Assembly (NCBI GenBank): GCA_963921825.1
Contig: OY997592.1
Location: 51,542,336-51,606,335, forward strand
Length of the DNA: 64,000 nt
Direction of reading: 5' to 3'
Source: Erodium maritimum
Lineage: Eukaryota; Streptophyta; Magnoliopsida; Geraniales; Geraniaceae
Shown here: positions 11,291 to 21,517 of the stretch, piece by piece
Position numbering within the stretch: position 1 is the first letter of the stretch
Layout: each line of letters begins with the position of its first letter
Position numbers and translations under genes: made by a program
Notes under the pieces: generated by a model
The model's database searches: none
Told to the model about the DNA's origin: nothing
Seen by the model: only the letters and a program-made list of their open reading frames with translations

Positions 11291-12000
11291 ATTCTTGAAG
11301 TGGCCAGTTTGTTGTCAATTATAGCAAGTCACATGTGCTCTGCTTTTAGATTGTCTTCTCCTTCTAGACTTCGATCTGCCTCGCCCTTTATTCTTCTCCC
11401 TTTTAGAGTTCCTACCTCTTCTGTCCACAATCAATATGGAGCCTAACGATTCTTTGGAATTCCTTCTACGAATATATTCCCCTAGAATCAAGTCTCTTAT
11501 CCCCTCGAACGACAGCTTAGTAGATCCAAATGAACTACCAATTGTTGTGACGGTTCCTGACCAACTATCAAGTAACAAAGACAACAATAACAGGGTTTGT
11601 ACCTCATCATCGAATTTAATATTATCGACACTAATCTGGATAGTATCGTATTAAATTCGTTCACATGATCGGTAACATTAACACATTCCCTTATCTTCGT
11701 ATTAACCAATAGACGAATCAAATATACCTTGTTTGATGTAGACAACTTTTCGTACCTATTTGATAGCGCCTTTATCAGTTTGTAGGTAGTTGTCTCCTTT
11801 ATTACTTTGTAGGCAATGTTCCTTGTCAATGTCAACCTCACCGCACCAAGTGCTTGTCGATCTAGCAACTGCCAATGTACCGAACTTAGCTTCTCTGGTT
11901 TGGTCTCTCACAATGTGTTGTGTAGCTTCTTCTGGTACTGATAATCCTCAATATGCATCTTCCAGAATCCAAAATCTTTCCCATCAAACTTGTCGATTCG
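11291..12000 (-). pseudogene. Copia A gag with broken zinc knuckle
   Basis: The minus strand from about 12000 encodes a UBN2-type copia gag (GAVRLTLTRNIAYKVIKE, VTDHVNEFNTILSRL). The CCHC knuckle near 11283-11332 reads C-Y-N-stop-Q-Q-T-G-H-F-K-N-Q-C: the second cysteine codon has become TGA. Basic RS-rich residues precede the knuckle. One frame change occurs near 11520. Confidence 0.75.
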
Positions 12001-12058
12001 AACTTTCCCATCTTTTGTCATTGCTCCCACTTGCCACGAACTGGGATCTGATACCAGT

Positions 12059-12392
12059 TGTTGGGGTATAACAACGTGGAACAATATTCAAGCAAGAAGA
12101 AAACAAGAGAAAATAAGCAATCACACAAGAACATAAGAATTTACGTGGTTCGAAAATTTGCCTACGTCCACGGCCTCACTACTCTCTTCTTATTGCTATC
12201 ACAATGAATGAATGATTTTGTGTTTACAAATAAATGGTATTTATAGGAGAAGACAATGGGTATAAGGTAGAAATTAGGTTTCCTAATCCTAATAGGAAAT
12301 CTCTTCTAATTGCCTACTCAAGTCTCTTACCTAAATCTGTTAGGAAGACTAAACCTTTCATAAATAAATAGGAAGTCTCCACAACCCTAACA
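12059..12392 (-). repeat. Copia A 5' LTR (right)
   Basis: 334 bp, homologous along its length to 6743-7078; the PBS complement lies directly left of it. Confidence 0.9.
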
Positions 12393-13042
12393 CTACCAAG
12401 GATTGATCGAGGAGGGGGAATGAGACTGTCATTTCCAAAAGAAGCACAGTTCTGAGCTTCAAGACGACTTGAGCTTGTACACACAGATCTCTGTGGCCCA
12501 ATCTCACCTGCAACTAGGAGGTAACAAGTAGTTCACATTAATCGTAGATGATTTTTCTCGATTTATGTGGATTTCTTTGTTAAAGAGAAAGGATGCGGCT
12601 TTATCTCTCTTTGAGAAAGTGATGGAACATGATGAAGTAGAAGCTGACGAAATGCTGAGAAGCGTAAGGAGTGATCGAGGAGGGGAATTCAAATCAAAAC
12701 CCTTCGAGATATTCTGAAACTCAGTTGGGATCAAGCATTTCTTCACGCCCCTATCTCTTTTTAACAAAATGGGGTCGCAAAGCAGAGAAACTAGATAGTG
12801 AGGAAAGCAAGGAGCTTGTTAAAGAACAATAACATGATTGGATACTTTTGGGGAGAAGCAGTCGTTACTGTTGTGTATTTGTTGAACAAAACCATCACAA
12901 AGAGTGTGAAGGATATGATGCCACATGAAAGTTCACATGGAAGAAAGCCCTCAATTCATCATATCATAGTGTTTGGAAGCGTGGCTCATCTTAAGGTAAC
13001 AACTCACCTTAGAAAGTTAGATGATCGTAGAACAATTATTGT
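12393..13042 (+). pseudogene. Copia B integrase, first part
   Basis: It resumes the frame cut at 6737: RIDRGGG..., then LELVHTDLCGPISPAT (first catalytic D kept in HTDLCGP), SVRSDRGGEFKSKPFEIF (second D kept) at about 12660-12720, and then degenerates; the usual ERMNRT region is garbled at 12770-12800. From 12798 an open stretch of about 85 codons (MRKARSLLKNNNMIGYFWGE, YLLNKTITKSV) matches the end of the copia integrase. The frame KLDDR..IIV is cut at 13042 by the solo LTR. Confidence 0.75.
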
Positions 13043-13585
13043 TGTCACGCCCCAAATCCGATATAACCGAACCCGGGACATGAACGGAAGAACAAGGACA
13101 AAGAAAATTAAAAAGGCTAAACAATTGAGACAACATTTTAACTCCACGATTCAAGTATTAAATAAAAATAATAAAAGTGTCCTTTGAGGTTTACACTCAA
13201 GTTCGAATAAAACAAAACTAGAACAAAGTGTGTACGTCACTATACAACCCAGAACCTGGACTCTTGCTCCCCAGATCTTCAAGCTTCGAGATGCCCTCCT
13301 AATCAGACTCAAGATCCATACATGTAGGAAAAGCAGTAGAGGGTGAGAATTTGGCTCACCGCCACGGATACCCGACTGACCACGGCACACGAGTAAAAAT
13401 ACCAGGAATACAACAACATAAATTCAGGGAAAACAGTTATAGTTCACGCATGATATCAAACTGCCGCAAGGCTAACTGTCAAACACACCAAACACCTCTA
13501 CCATCTTTTCACCCAAGGAAAACAAACAACGGGAATTACATCGTCAACAAATCAAGTTGCAACGCACACAACATCACACAATATC

Positions 13586-13626
<41 letters not shown>

Positions 13627-15174
13627 CAGTTTCCGATAGCAAACCGGCTGGGCCTGGAGTCTCCTCGCAATACTTTTTCCGACCGCCAATCGGAAAGGCG
13701 AGCCGACCTCTTCGCGGAATAAATCGCAAGACTTTACCGATTGCTAGTCGGAAGGTGGGCCCACCTCATCGTGGAATCACGGCACCCTTCGTCGATGGCG
13801 AGTCGACAGGCGGGTCATACCTTAACCACCCATCAACACATAGATCACCAACACTCAAACAATTATCACAACACACTATCAATTATCGCATTTAACATAC
13901 CAAGGCACTACCAACTATCAAGTCACACGAGTCATTCAATACACACGCAAGTTCAACACTCCAAGCGCACAACTAATCAAACAATACAAACACAATATAC
14001 GCTACCAGGTATAACACGGCAATTTACGAAGTATCCACCACCTACGGGCACAACCAGGTACCCACATACAATTCTACATACATGCCAAGTATAATCAACC
14101 TACGGGCACAACCAGTTGACCACATGCATTTTTACTAGTAACTTTTCCTAGTCAAACCGATATCCGGCTACTTTTCCCTACCTCGTAATGTCATCCAAAT
14201 CCAAACGTAGCCCCAGAAGCGCTCGTTACAACCCGCCTAAAGCTCCCCTCTTCCGCGATCGGTGATAAAATCTAAACTGACGAAACAACACATTTTTTAA
14301 TACGCAAACCAACTTCGATTTTTTATGAAATTAATGCCCAAATGCAACCCTAACAAGTACCGATCACTCCCAAACTTCCCAATTACTCGACTTTGTCAAA
14401 ATGGAGAAAAGAAGGAGTGCCTACATCCCTGGGACAACGACGAACTCCTTGTATTAACCGAGAAAAATAGTCCGAGAATTACAAACCTAATTCTCTACCT
14501 CTCAATACAAGTCGGTAATCTACAAAGACACAATCCGATCTTTTAATACCGATAAACTAGCTTCAAAGACCTCACCTTTTCTTTAGAAAATTCCAAAAAC
14601 ACAAATTACTATTTCCTTTGATTTTTTAGGCCACTTTCAAGAAAGATAGAAAGGGGTTGTATGAAATTACCTCATAATTACCTCTTGAACTCAAGCCATA
14701 CAACCACCCTTTGTTGTTGCTGCTTCCTGGAACATATGCATCATTTAATGCTCCATAAAACCCTCCGCCGACAGAACCAATCAAAAAAGGAAATAGATAG
14801 TTATTAAGCTCAATTTTTCTCTCCAAAATGATGCTGCTCAAGCGCCTAAACCCAAGAAGAAATGAAGATGAAGAACCAGCCTTCTCTCTCAAAGCCCTTT
14901 AACTGCCGCCCTCTGTACACACCTGCAGCCCTCGTCTTGATCTTCGGCAACAACCACACAAGCACCTTTGTTGTGCAATTAAGTTTCTGCAGCAAGACAC
15001 ACTATTTCTCTCTCTGCAAAGGAAGCCGCAGCTTAAGCCAATTTCAGATCAAACCCTACTGTTCCCTTTTGTATCAATACAGAACAAAAGAAAATGGGCT
15101 TAAGAGATCTCTTGTGGGCTTAAGTTTATAGGTGGGCTTAAAATAAAAATGGGCTTTGGAGCCCAAACCTTACA
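13043..15174 (-). mobile_element. Solo LTR (long-LTR family), minus orientation, inside copia B
   Basis: It starts tgtcacgccccaaatcc at 13043 and ends accttaca at 15174, with perfect 5-bp TSD attgt at 13038-13042 and 15175-15179. The outer 20 bases match the complement of the 3' ends at 4311 and 24463. Shared internal blocks include the accgaccgccaatcgg repeat (13678-13760) and a block at 14330-14400 resembling 22760-22830. It contains an (AC)18 microsatellite. 2132 bp, no coding of its own, no second LTR: a solo LTR formed by LTR-LTR recombination. Removing it rejoins the copia B codons (…RRTIIV / VGYKT…). Confidence 0.9.
13587..13622. repeat. (AC)18 microsatellite
   Basis: Thirty-six bases of alternating AC within the solo LTR. 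Confidence 0.9.
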
Positions 15175-15179
15175 ATTGT

Positions 15180-16430
15180 TTTTGTTGGCTATAAGACATG
15201 ATCGAAGGCCTACAGTTTTTTTTATACTAACACCAAAAAGCATATGGTAAATCGTGATGCCATATTTGAAGAATGACGTGGTTGGGACCAGGTGCCGGAG
15301 AAGCAACCAGAGGCCTACATAAATCAAAGCGCAATTCAAAATTAACTAGGAGGAAGATCCAGTCCAAGAACAAACGCAGACACAACCCAAAAATGCAAAA
15401 CCAGTCACGCCTATAGTATATCGAGATGAGCCACAGTTTGAAGATCAAAGCCCTTTAACAGAGCAGCCTCTACGATACAAGAAACTTGTAAGCATCTACC
15501 AAAAAAAATCTAATGGTTGAACTAGATGATCAATGCCTCCTCTCCTTAGAGGAACCCAAAAATCCTGAAGAAGCCTTGAATGACATGAGTTGGACAAGAG
15601 CTATGGAAGAATAAATAAATTCCTGAATGGTGAATTAATGAAGGAGGTATTTGTATCGCAACCCTATGGTTTTATTGACGAAACTAATCCTCTTGGTGTC
15701 TTGAAGCTGAAGAAAGCTTTGTATGGATTGAGGCAGGCTCCGCGAGCTTGGAATACAAAGCTAGATGATAGCCTTGCAAAGCTCGGATTCACAAGAAGCA
15801 GATATGAGCATGCATACCAGACAAGTAAATGGGTCAATTCTGATAATAGGTGTCTATATCGATGACCTTCTCATCACAGGAGGAGAAAGCTCGGGCAACA
15901 TCTCAACATTCAAGGAACAGATGAAGAAAATTCTCGAGATGAGTAACTTGGGCATTCTAACTTACTACCTCGGAATCGAAGTGACACAAAGTGAAGAAAG
16001 CATAACCCTACATCAAACATGGTATGCTACAAAGCTCTTGAAGATAGTTGGCCTAGAGGAATGCAATCCATGCTAAACTCCAATGGAACACAAATTGAAA
16101 CTAAGCAAGAATATGACTGGGAACCTTGTCGATCCAATCTTGTATCGCATCCTCATTGGGGGTCTCACATATCTCGTAAGCACTTGTCCCGACATTGCCT
16201 ACTCTGTAGGAATTGTGAGTAGATATTTGGAGGCTCCTAAAACTGAGCACATGGTAGCTAGTAAAGCACATCATGAGATACGTAAAGGAAACGCTGGAAC
16301 TTGGCTTGTGTTACAAGCAAACATGAGAGGCTAAAATGTTAACAGGTTACAATGATAGTGACTTGACATGCGACGTAGATGACAAGAAGAGCATAAGTGA
16401 TATGATCTTCTTCTTAGGAAAAAATCCAAT
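15180..16430 (+). pseudogene. Copia B integrase end, internally deleted RT, start of RNase H
   Basis: At 15180-15290 the integrase C-terminus reads YKT-SKAY and NTKKHMVNRDAIFEE with stops. At about 15580-15640 the RT start (LNDMSWTRAMEE) is joined directly to FLNGELMKEVFVSQPYGF, so about 65-70 codons of the RT N-terminal half, including the region before the first catalytic Asp, are missing. VYIDDLLITGG at 15850-15885 keeps the Y-x-D-D box after a frame change. The thumb and RNase H start (RILIGGLTYLVSTCPDIAYS; DVDDKKSISDMIFFLGKNP) run to 16430, where the hAT-like insert begins. Confidence 0.8.
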
Positions 16431-17490
16431 ATTTTTGCCACCGGACCGACACCTCCGGTTACCAGAAGGTCGTAACCGACCCCGGCACCGGAAACTGGTC
16501 AAAAATGGATTCACCGGACGGTTAAAACCGTGGGCGGTGCCGCTTTTTAACCGGAAAAACCGAGCCCAATATAGGCCCAATGGGCATTGACTTCAAGCCC
16601 AAATTTACCAAAATTTTGATAATTACTTGTTTGAGTATTGATTTTTTTTTTTCTGGAATTTGAAATTATTGATTTATCATCGCACCCCAATCCATTTTTT
16701 TGTACGTGAATAATTGATGATTCCATATTTCCATTGTTTATTTTCAGCGTTTAATTTGTTGTTCCATTTATTTTATTATAAATATATAATACCAAAAAAA
16801 GAAAAAAAAAACAATACATAATTATCCACAATAAATAACAGATCTAAAACTAACACAATAAATGAATCTATTCCTTTCACAAACCATACATAACAATGGA
16901 TCTCAGTTTAGAGTTTCTTAACTAACATCACAGACCCAAAAACGGAAATAAGAAAAAAATATGAATCTAAGAAAATATAGAAACAAATAGATGAAGACGT
17001 AGATGAGAAGAGAATATCATAAACTCGAAACAAAAAGTATAAGAAAGGAGAAAAATAAATAGATGAACAAGTAATTGAAAGGATGGAACTTCATTTGCCT
17101 GCATGTAAAGAGAGAGACGACTCGGCGGCTAACAAAAGAAAGAGATGGGAATTGGTTGTTGTGTATATTGTGTGTGTATTTATAGGACATGTGAAGTCCT
17201 TTAGAGTTAATTTAATTGGACTGTGGGCTGAATTATAGTGGGCTTAATGAAATATAAGTTGGGCTAGGCGAGCTGGACAGTTGAAAATGTGCGGAGCTGC
17301 TGAGGTGGACATGGGCTAGGCTACCAGTCCGGTTTTTAACAGATCACCGCCGGTTTTGGTAATTAAAAACCGGCCCCGACCGTTTTTTGAGTTCTTCTCA
17401 CCGGCTCCGGCCGTTTTACCGCCGGTTCCGGTGATTCCGGTGCCGGTTTCAGGCAGTGGAGGTTAAAACGGATATATTTGCTCACCCCTA
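16431..17490. mobile_element. hAT-like non-autonomous DNA transposon inside copia B RNase H
   Basis: About 1.06 kb with GC-rich arms full of CCGG and accgg words (16440-16560 and 17330-17470) around an AT-rich core without ORFs. The right end, read on the minus strand, is taggggtgagcaaat, a terminus common on plant hAT elements; the left end is degenerate (ccaatatttttgccacc). No 8-bp TSD is visible. Flanking copia codons jump from FFLGKNP to LGEEAKKW, so roughly 35-40 codons of host RNase H are missing at the site. The family call is inference. Confidence 0.5.
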
Positions 17491-17766
17491 CTTGGAGAAG
17501 AAGCAAAAAAATGGAAACTGATGATAGACAACGAATCAGCCATATTACTAAGCAAAAACCCTGTGTACCACAATCGAAACAAGCATGTCGATACGAGGTA
17601 TCACTTTATTAGAGAATGTGTTGAAAAAACAAGGTACACGTTACATTCATTCTGAAGAGAAAAGGGTTGATGTCCTAACAAAGCCTTTGAACAAAGTAAT
17701 GTTCAAAAAATTGAGAACCAAGGCTAGGTTTGAAAGGATGGGAAGGATTAAAGATAAGGGGATGAT
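17491..17766 (+). pseudogene. Copia B RNase H C-terminus and polypurine tract
   Basis: The frame [19 protein letters not shown], then [19 protein letters not shown] with one frame change near 17600, then EEKRVDVLTKPLNKVMF. It ends with taaggggatgat, a polypurine-like tract, directly before the 3' LTR. Confidence 0.8.
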
Positions 17767-17911
17767 TGTTAGAACCTTAATCTTTGATTTGTGTTTCTGT
17801 TAGCTGAAATTTTTGAATAAATCTTTACTTTGTTATAAATAAGAAGCAAACAAAACGTTAAAGATCATCGGGTTTTTTATATATATTTTTGTCATCTTTG
17901 CTCACCCAATT
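17767..17911 (+). repeat. Copia B 3' LTR, internally shortened
   Basis: It begins TGTTAGAACC like 5109 but lacks about 65 bp present in the 5' LTR between ctttagtttg and tataaataag. The right limit is uncertain. Confidence 0.7.
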
Positions 17912-17922
17912 CTTCCCAATCT

Positions 17923-17961
17923 CGAGAGGCTGAAATGTTAACAGGTTACATTGATAATGAC
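17923..17961 (+). repeat. Short copy of copia B RNase H sequence beyond the 3' LTR
   Basis: gagaggctgaaatgttaaca at 17923 and the following 20 bases repeat 16325-16363 with a few mismatches, although they lie outside the 3' LTR of B. A second copia fragment or a rearranged junction is implied. Confidence 0.65.
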
Positions 17962-18610
17962 TAACACAAGCGATGGCACGACACCATACCGCGAGAGCAC
18001 CCCATGCACATAAAGCGCGGAAATGGTCGGACCGTAGTGCATCAACGGAACCTGTGAAGACCAGCCAAGTCCTAGCCGCCACTGTTTGGGCTGGCCAAAG
18101 CTACGTTGTTATATATCGTGATTGAGATCATATTAAGAATTGAAATACTTGACTAGTAACCTAATTAGTTTTCGGGTGATACATTGTTTAAGGGAAATGT
18201 GGTGTTTTTGTTTGGGAGTAAAAGTCCAAATTTGGAGGGAAATTATGGGGGCGGGTAATAATTGGCATAACATTAATGTTGTTGGACTTGGATGGATGGT
18301 GACGTGATGCTACCAAAACGGTCCATTTTCATGCCACTCTGCAGGAAACCAAACCCATCTGCAAGTCTTCCACTTTCATACCTTTTATCTCTTTTCATTT
18401 CTTTTTATATTGAGCTTCAATTTATTCAAACAACACCGCCGATTTTGTAGTCGCTTTCAGATGTGTTGTACATATTTTTATTTTTTGTTTAGCGATTAAT
18501 ATTTATAAGTTTTTTCTTCTTCTTATTTTTCTATCGCTTACGTTACGTATTATGATTTTTTTTCTGGGCATAAAATCTTGATGCATGTTGATGGATTTTT
18601 GTTGATTAAA
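17962..18610. other. Unassigned intergenic DNA
   Basis: No recognised coding, RNA gene or transposon end. 17965-18090 is GC-richer, then AT-rich. The LINE derivative starts at 18625. Confidence 0.4.
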
Positions 18611-18624
18611 ATATAATGTTGTTA
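18611..18624. repeat. Left 14-bp TSD of LINE derivative
   Basis: atataatgttgtta, repeated exactly at 20297-20310 after the A-rich tail. Confidence 0.9.
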
Positions 18625-20296
18625 ACCACATGAATGGCTCCTTCTCTCTCGAAATCACGATTTCGTCGGAGAACCAAAGTCACTGGGCTCTTGACGAAGG
18701 TGACTGTGGTGTTGGGTTCTGTAATGACGGCTTTGAATCATGTGTTGTCGATTCTAGAGTCGATGACTTCTGCTGTTCCAGGATCAAAGAACCATCAGGT
18801 TAAGGTCTGAAAGTTGTCAACGGCGAAGAAGAACCGTGAGGTGGAGAAAGATGATCCTGTTTCGGATCACGGCCACGCCCGTCGAAAAAGGAGGCGACAA
18901 TCTGCATCAACCTCTGGCTCTGTAGACAAAGCGGTACGGGACTCTTCCCTCCGTGCTGGTACCGAGCCCCAAAGGGTTCCTGTTGTGAAGAAACCGGCAC
19001 CAAGGGTTGTTCGTCGGCCTAAGGCAGTGAGCGGTAGCTTCATTGATTTAGAGGACGAGATCTTAGTGAATTGTTTACCTTTTTGAATCGTCGGAGGATT
19101 GGACACGGAACTTGTTTAGCCCTTTCGGTATGATCCTGTCCGTCAAGGTTCCAAAACGACCAAGCCGAAGCCAACATTAATTTGGGTTTGTTCGTTTTGA
19201 TTCAAAAGACGCAGTCGCTAAGGAAATAGAGGCCTTGAACGGATTTACCATCAATGGATACACTCTATTCGTTGCCAAGGCGTGGTGTCGTCGGTCGGAA
19301 CCATGCTCTGTTTCTGGAGTTCCGAAACAGAGCATCTTGCAGCCTTCGACTCAGGTGGAAGCGACTGGCCAGGGTGTTAAGGAGATCAATCTGGGAGTGA
19401 TAGAGTCTGGTGTGATGATTGTTGGCGGCGGGGTCTCACCGGAGTTGGTCGTTTAAGGTGATGAAATCTCAAAGGTTGCGGATGCGGAGATTTCAAAATC
19501 ACCATGCGATACGGATGAGGTTGGATTGGATCTCACTCGGGATTCTCTCGATCTCGTATCGCGTGGGGAGGTTGCGAGTGTATCGGACCTTGATTCCAGG
19601 GATTTGGTAGCCGAGGAAGACGAGGTTGGCGATGGCGAGTCTGGGCTTGAGAATGGGCCTCATGTGGATGGGTTTGTTCAGTCTCCGGTTGGGCCTAAAG
19701 TCGGGTTCTTCTGTTGTTCTGGATCAGAGTCAACTGAACTAGCTGGGCCTATTGTCGGGCCTGGATCAGAGTCCATTTCACCTTTAGAACTAGTTGATGT
19801 TGTTGACGTTTTTGTGGGTCAGTCTTCCCCGTGGAAGGACGTCCTCGTACAGTCAAAGCGTGTTAGCCGTCCCCAAAAACACTTGACGGAATTTTTACAC
19901 CCTACAGTGTAAACCAAAGGTCTCTTTGGATCACGAAAGGTTTATTCGCCTCGTCGATATTGGGAAACAAGTTGAGCAAGTTCGGACCGGAAAAACTCAG
20001 GTCGTAGCATCGTCTCAGGACACTGACGCATGGGCTTCAATCCATGAGTTGGCTACCAAGAAGGATGCGAAGACTCGGCGTTGACCTTGGGTGTCAAGGA
20101 TTGGCGGGGTTTCTTTCCTGTTTTTTTTTTTCAGTTCCTTGTTTTTATTTCTTTTAAAAGGTTAGGCCTTTTGGCTCCCCTTTATGGAGCCCCTTTGTAA
20201 TCGTTGGTCCCCACCCTGTTTCTTTTTGAAGCAGGGCATTCTGATTCCTCTTTGGAATTAGTCTTATTAATAAATTTTCGAGCTTATCAAAAAAAT
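18625..20296 (+). mobile_element. L1-type LINE derivative with RRM ORF1 only
   Basis: Bounded by a perfect 14-bp TSD and ending in an A-rich tail after attaataaattttcgagctt, a 3' end also seen, complemented, near 59025. It holds an ORF1-like region but no endonuclease or reverse transcriptase, so it was mobilised in trans or is an internally deleted copy. 1.67 kb. Confidence 0.85.
18634..19912 (+). pseudogene. LINE ORF1-like protein with RNA recognition motif
   Basis: It starts MAPSLSKSRFRRRTKV at 18634, has an in-frame TGA at 18808-18810, a basic segment (HARRKRRRQSAS), then an RRM in changed frames: SSEDWTRNLFSPFGMIL (about 19083-19130) and FGFVRFDSKDAVAKEIEALN (about 19185-19245), the latter being the RNP1-type strand. 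An acidic, low-complexity tail follows to 19912. RRM-containing ORF1 proteins are known for plant L1 elements. At least two frameshifts and one stop make it non-functional. Confidence 0.7.
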
Positions 20297-20506
20297 ATAT
20301 AATGTTGTTATTGATTTTTATTATGTCATGTGACTGCAATGTGTTGGTTTGTTTATTATTTATTTTAGTGATGCCCATTTTCTGCAGAAAAAAAGGAATA
20401 GAGACGAAGATTGTGCCCAAATATGCATATATAGTTTTTTGTATAAAGAAAATGACTATACAATTTAATTTGAACATGATTTTTGTAATTTGATTCAGAG
20501 CATCTT

Positions 20507-20618
20507 CAGCGATCGGCGTAAGAGGCGTTACAATAAGGAATTAAGAAGAGAAAAATTATAAAATAATAAGATTTGAAGAGAGAGTGTAGCTATTGTTAAA
20601 TCCTACAACGATGGAAAT
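20507..20618. mobile_element. Left half of a split MITE
   Basis: It begins agagcatcttcagcgatc; the complement of 28570-28590 begins agagcatccacaatgg. The halves appear to be separated by a retroposon (20619-28390) with degenerate flanks (aatcctacaacgatg against aatgctacaataatg, 12 of 15 identical). Superfamily not determined. Confidence 0.45.
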
Positions 20619-21512
20619 TCTCTTGCCTCTTTAAACTCTCTCTTCGACCCCCTCCTTATTAACCTAGCCGCCACCCCTTTCTACTGTTTCCCCTTCACCA
20701 CTGATGTCGCCATGACCTACGACCTTGGAGGTCGCCGGTGGTGTCCTTCCCCCCTCTCTCTCTTCTCCCTTACCCTGTTTTCTTCCCTGAGCCCGTTAGA
20801 TTAGGTTATTTCCTCTTTTTCGTTTTGCTTCTCTTGGGTTTCCTTCGGAGATTAACCTCCAGATCTGCTCGCCGGAAGCTAAGAAGTCGTACCTCTGTGT
20901 GTCGGTGACTGCTCATCGTTCTTGCCTCTTTCTTCCCGTGTTTCTGTCGAAGCTCGTTCTGAAGCTTCTGCTCCTCATGCTCTCTTGGTTGAGGAGTAGG
21001 GAGCAGGTCGTACACGGTCCGGTGTGGTTGTTGAAGTCCTCCGCTCGTTATGTCGACGCTACGTTTTGGTCGTGGGTCATATCTATATCATTTGGGACGG
21101 GTCAGATCTGGGCAGGTGGGGGTCGGGACGAGTTTGGCCGGTGCGTGTCTGTGGGTCAGGTCTGGGCTGAACTTGGGTCGGGTCGATCTGGACCTCCAAC
21201 CCGGTTCTGCTTGAGGACAACAACAGTTTTGCATAGGTGTTCTTTGTGCTGCTCACGGGTTCCTTGGTCGACTTCTTGTTTTGGAGGTTTGCTTTGTTTG
21301 TAGTCTTGGTAGCGGGTCGTGGTGTGCTGTAGATGTGGAAGTCTGTACCTTGGTGGTGTGGTCATCCAGAGCGTTTGTCGTATTTTTGGGTCCTCGGCAG
21401 TGTCCGTTTTGCTGATGCGGTACAGGTGCGGCCTTTTTGTGTCATTGCTCTTCTCTGCTTGCGGTGGTGTTAGATTTCTCCGGGTTCGGGTTGGCTCATG
21501 CTCGGTGTCATT

Positions 21513-21517
21513 AAAGG
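21513..21517. repeat. Left TSD of solo LTR (aaagg)
   Basis: aaagg at 21513-21517 and again at 24464-24468. Confidence 0.9.

Larger units (their letters stand above)
6743..12392 (-). mobile_element. Ty1/copia element A, full length but decayed, minus strand
   Basis: LTRs 6743-7078 and 12059-12392 (TGTTGGGG...CTAACA, about nine-tenths identical by eye) flank 5.0 kb in which copia gag, protease, integrase, RT and RNase H are readable on the minus strand. The complement of the Met-tRNA PBS (gggatctgataccag) abuts the right LTR at about 12044-12058, so that LTR is the 5' LTR. Perfect ctacc TSD. It sits in the gag-pre-integrase region of copia B. The LTR divergence marks an older insertion than copia C at 48996. 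Its RNase H was later interrupted by a 980-bp element. Confidence 0.93.
5109..17911 (+). mobile_element. Ty1/copia element B, host of four later insertions
   Basis: A plus-strand copia element with 5' LTR 5109-5334, initiator-Met type PBS at 5337, gag, protease, integrase, RT and RNase H remnants in copia order, a purine-rich tract before 17767, and a shortened 3' LTR 17767-~17911. The coding line is broken by copia A (6743-12392), a solo LTR (13043-15174) and a hAT-like insert (~16431-17490); removing them rejoins the copia reading. A long internal deletion also removed most of the RT N-terminal half at about 15610. All domains carry stops or frameshifts, so it is dead. A clear TSD is not visible: ttcttcc occurs before the 5' LTR (5102-5108) and at 17910-17916, but the 3' LTR end is not clean. 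Confidence 0.85.

Noticed and set aside
5102-17916. ttcttcc as target duplication of copia B
   Set aside because: The word occurs at both sides, but the 3' LTR does not end in CA directly before it; probably chance or a rearranged junction.
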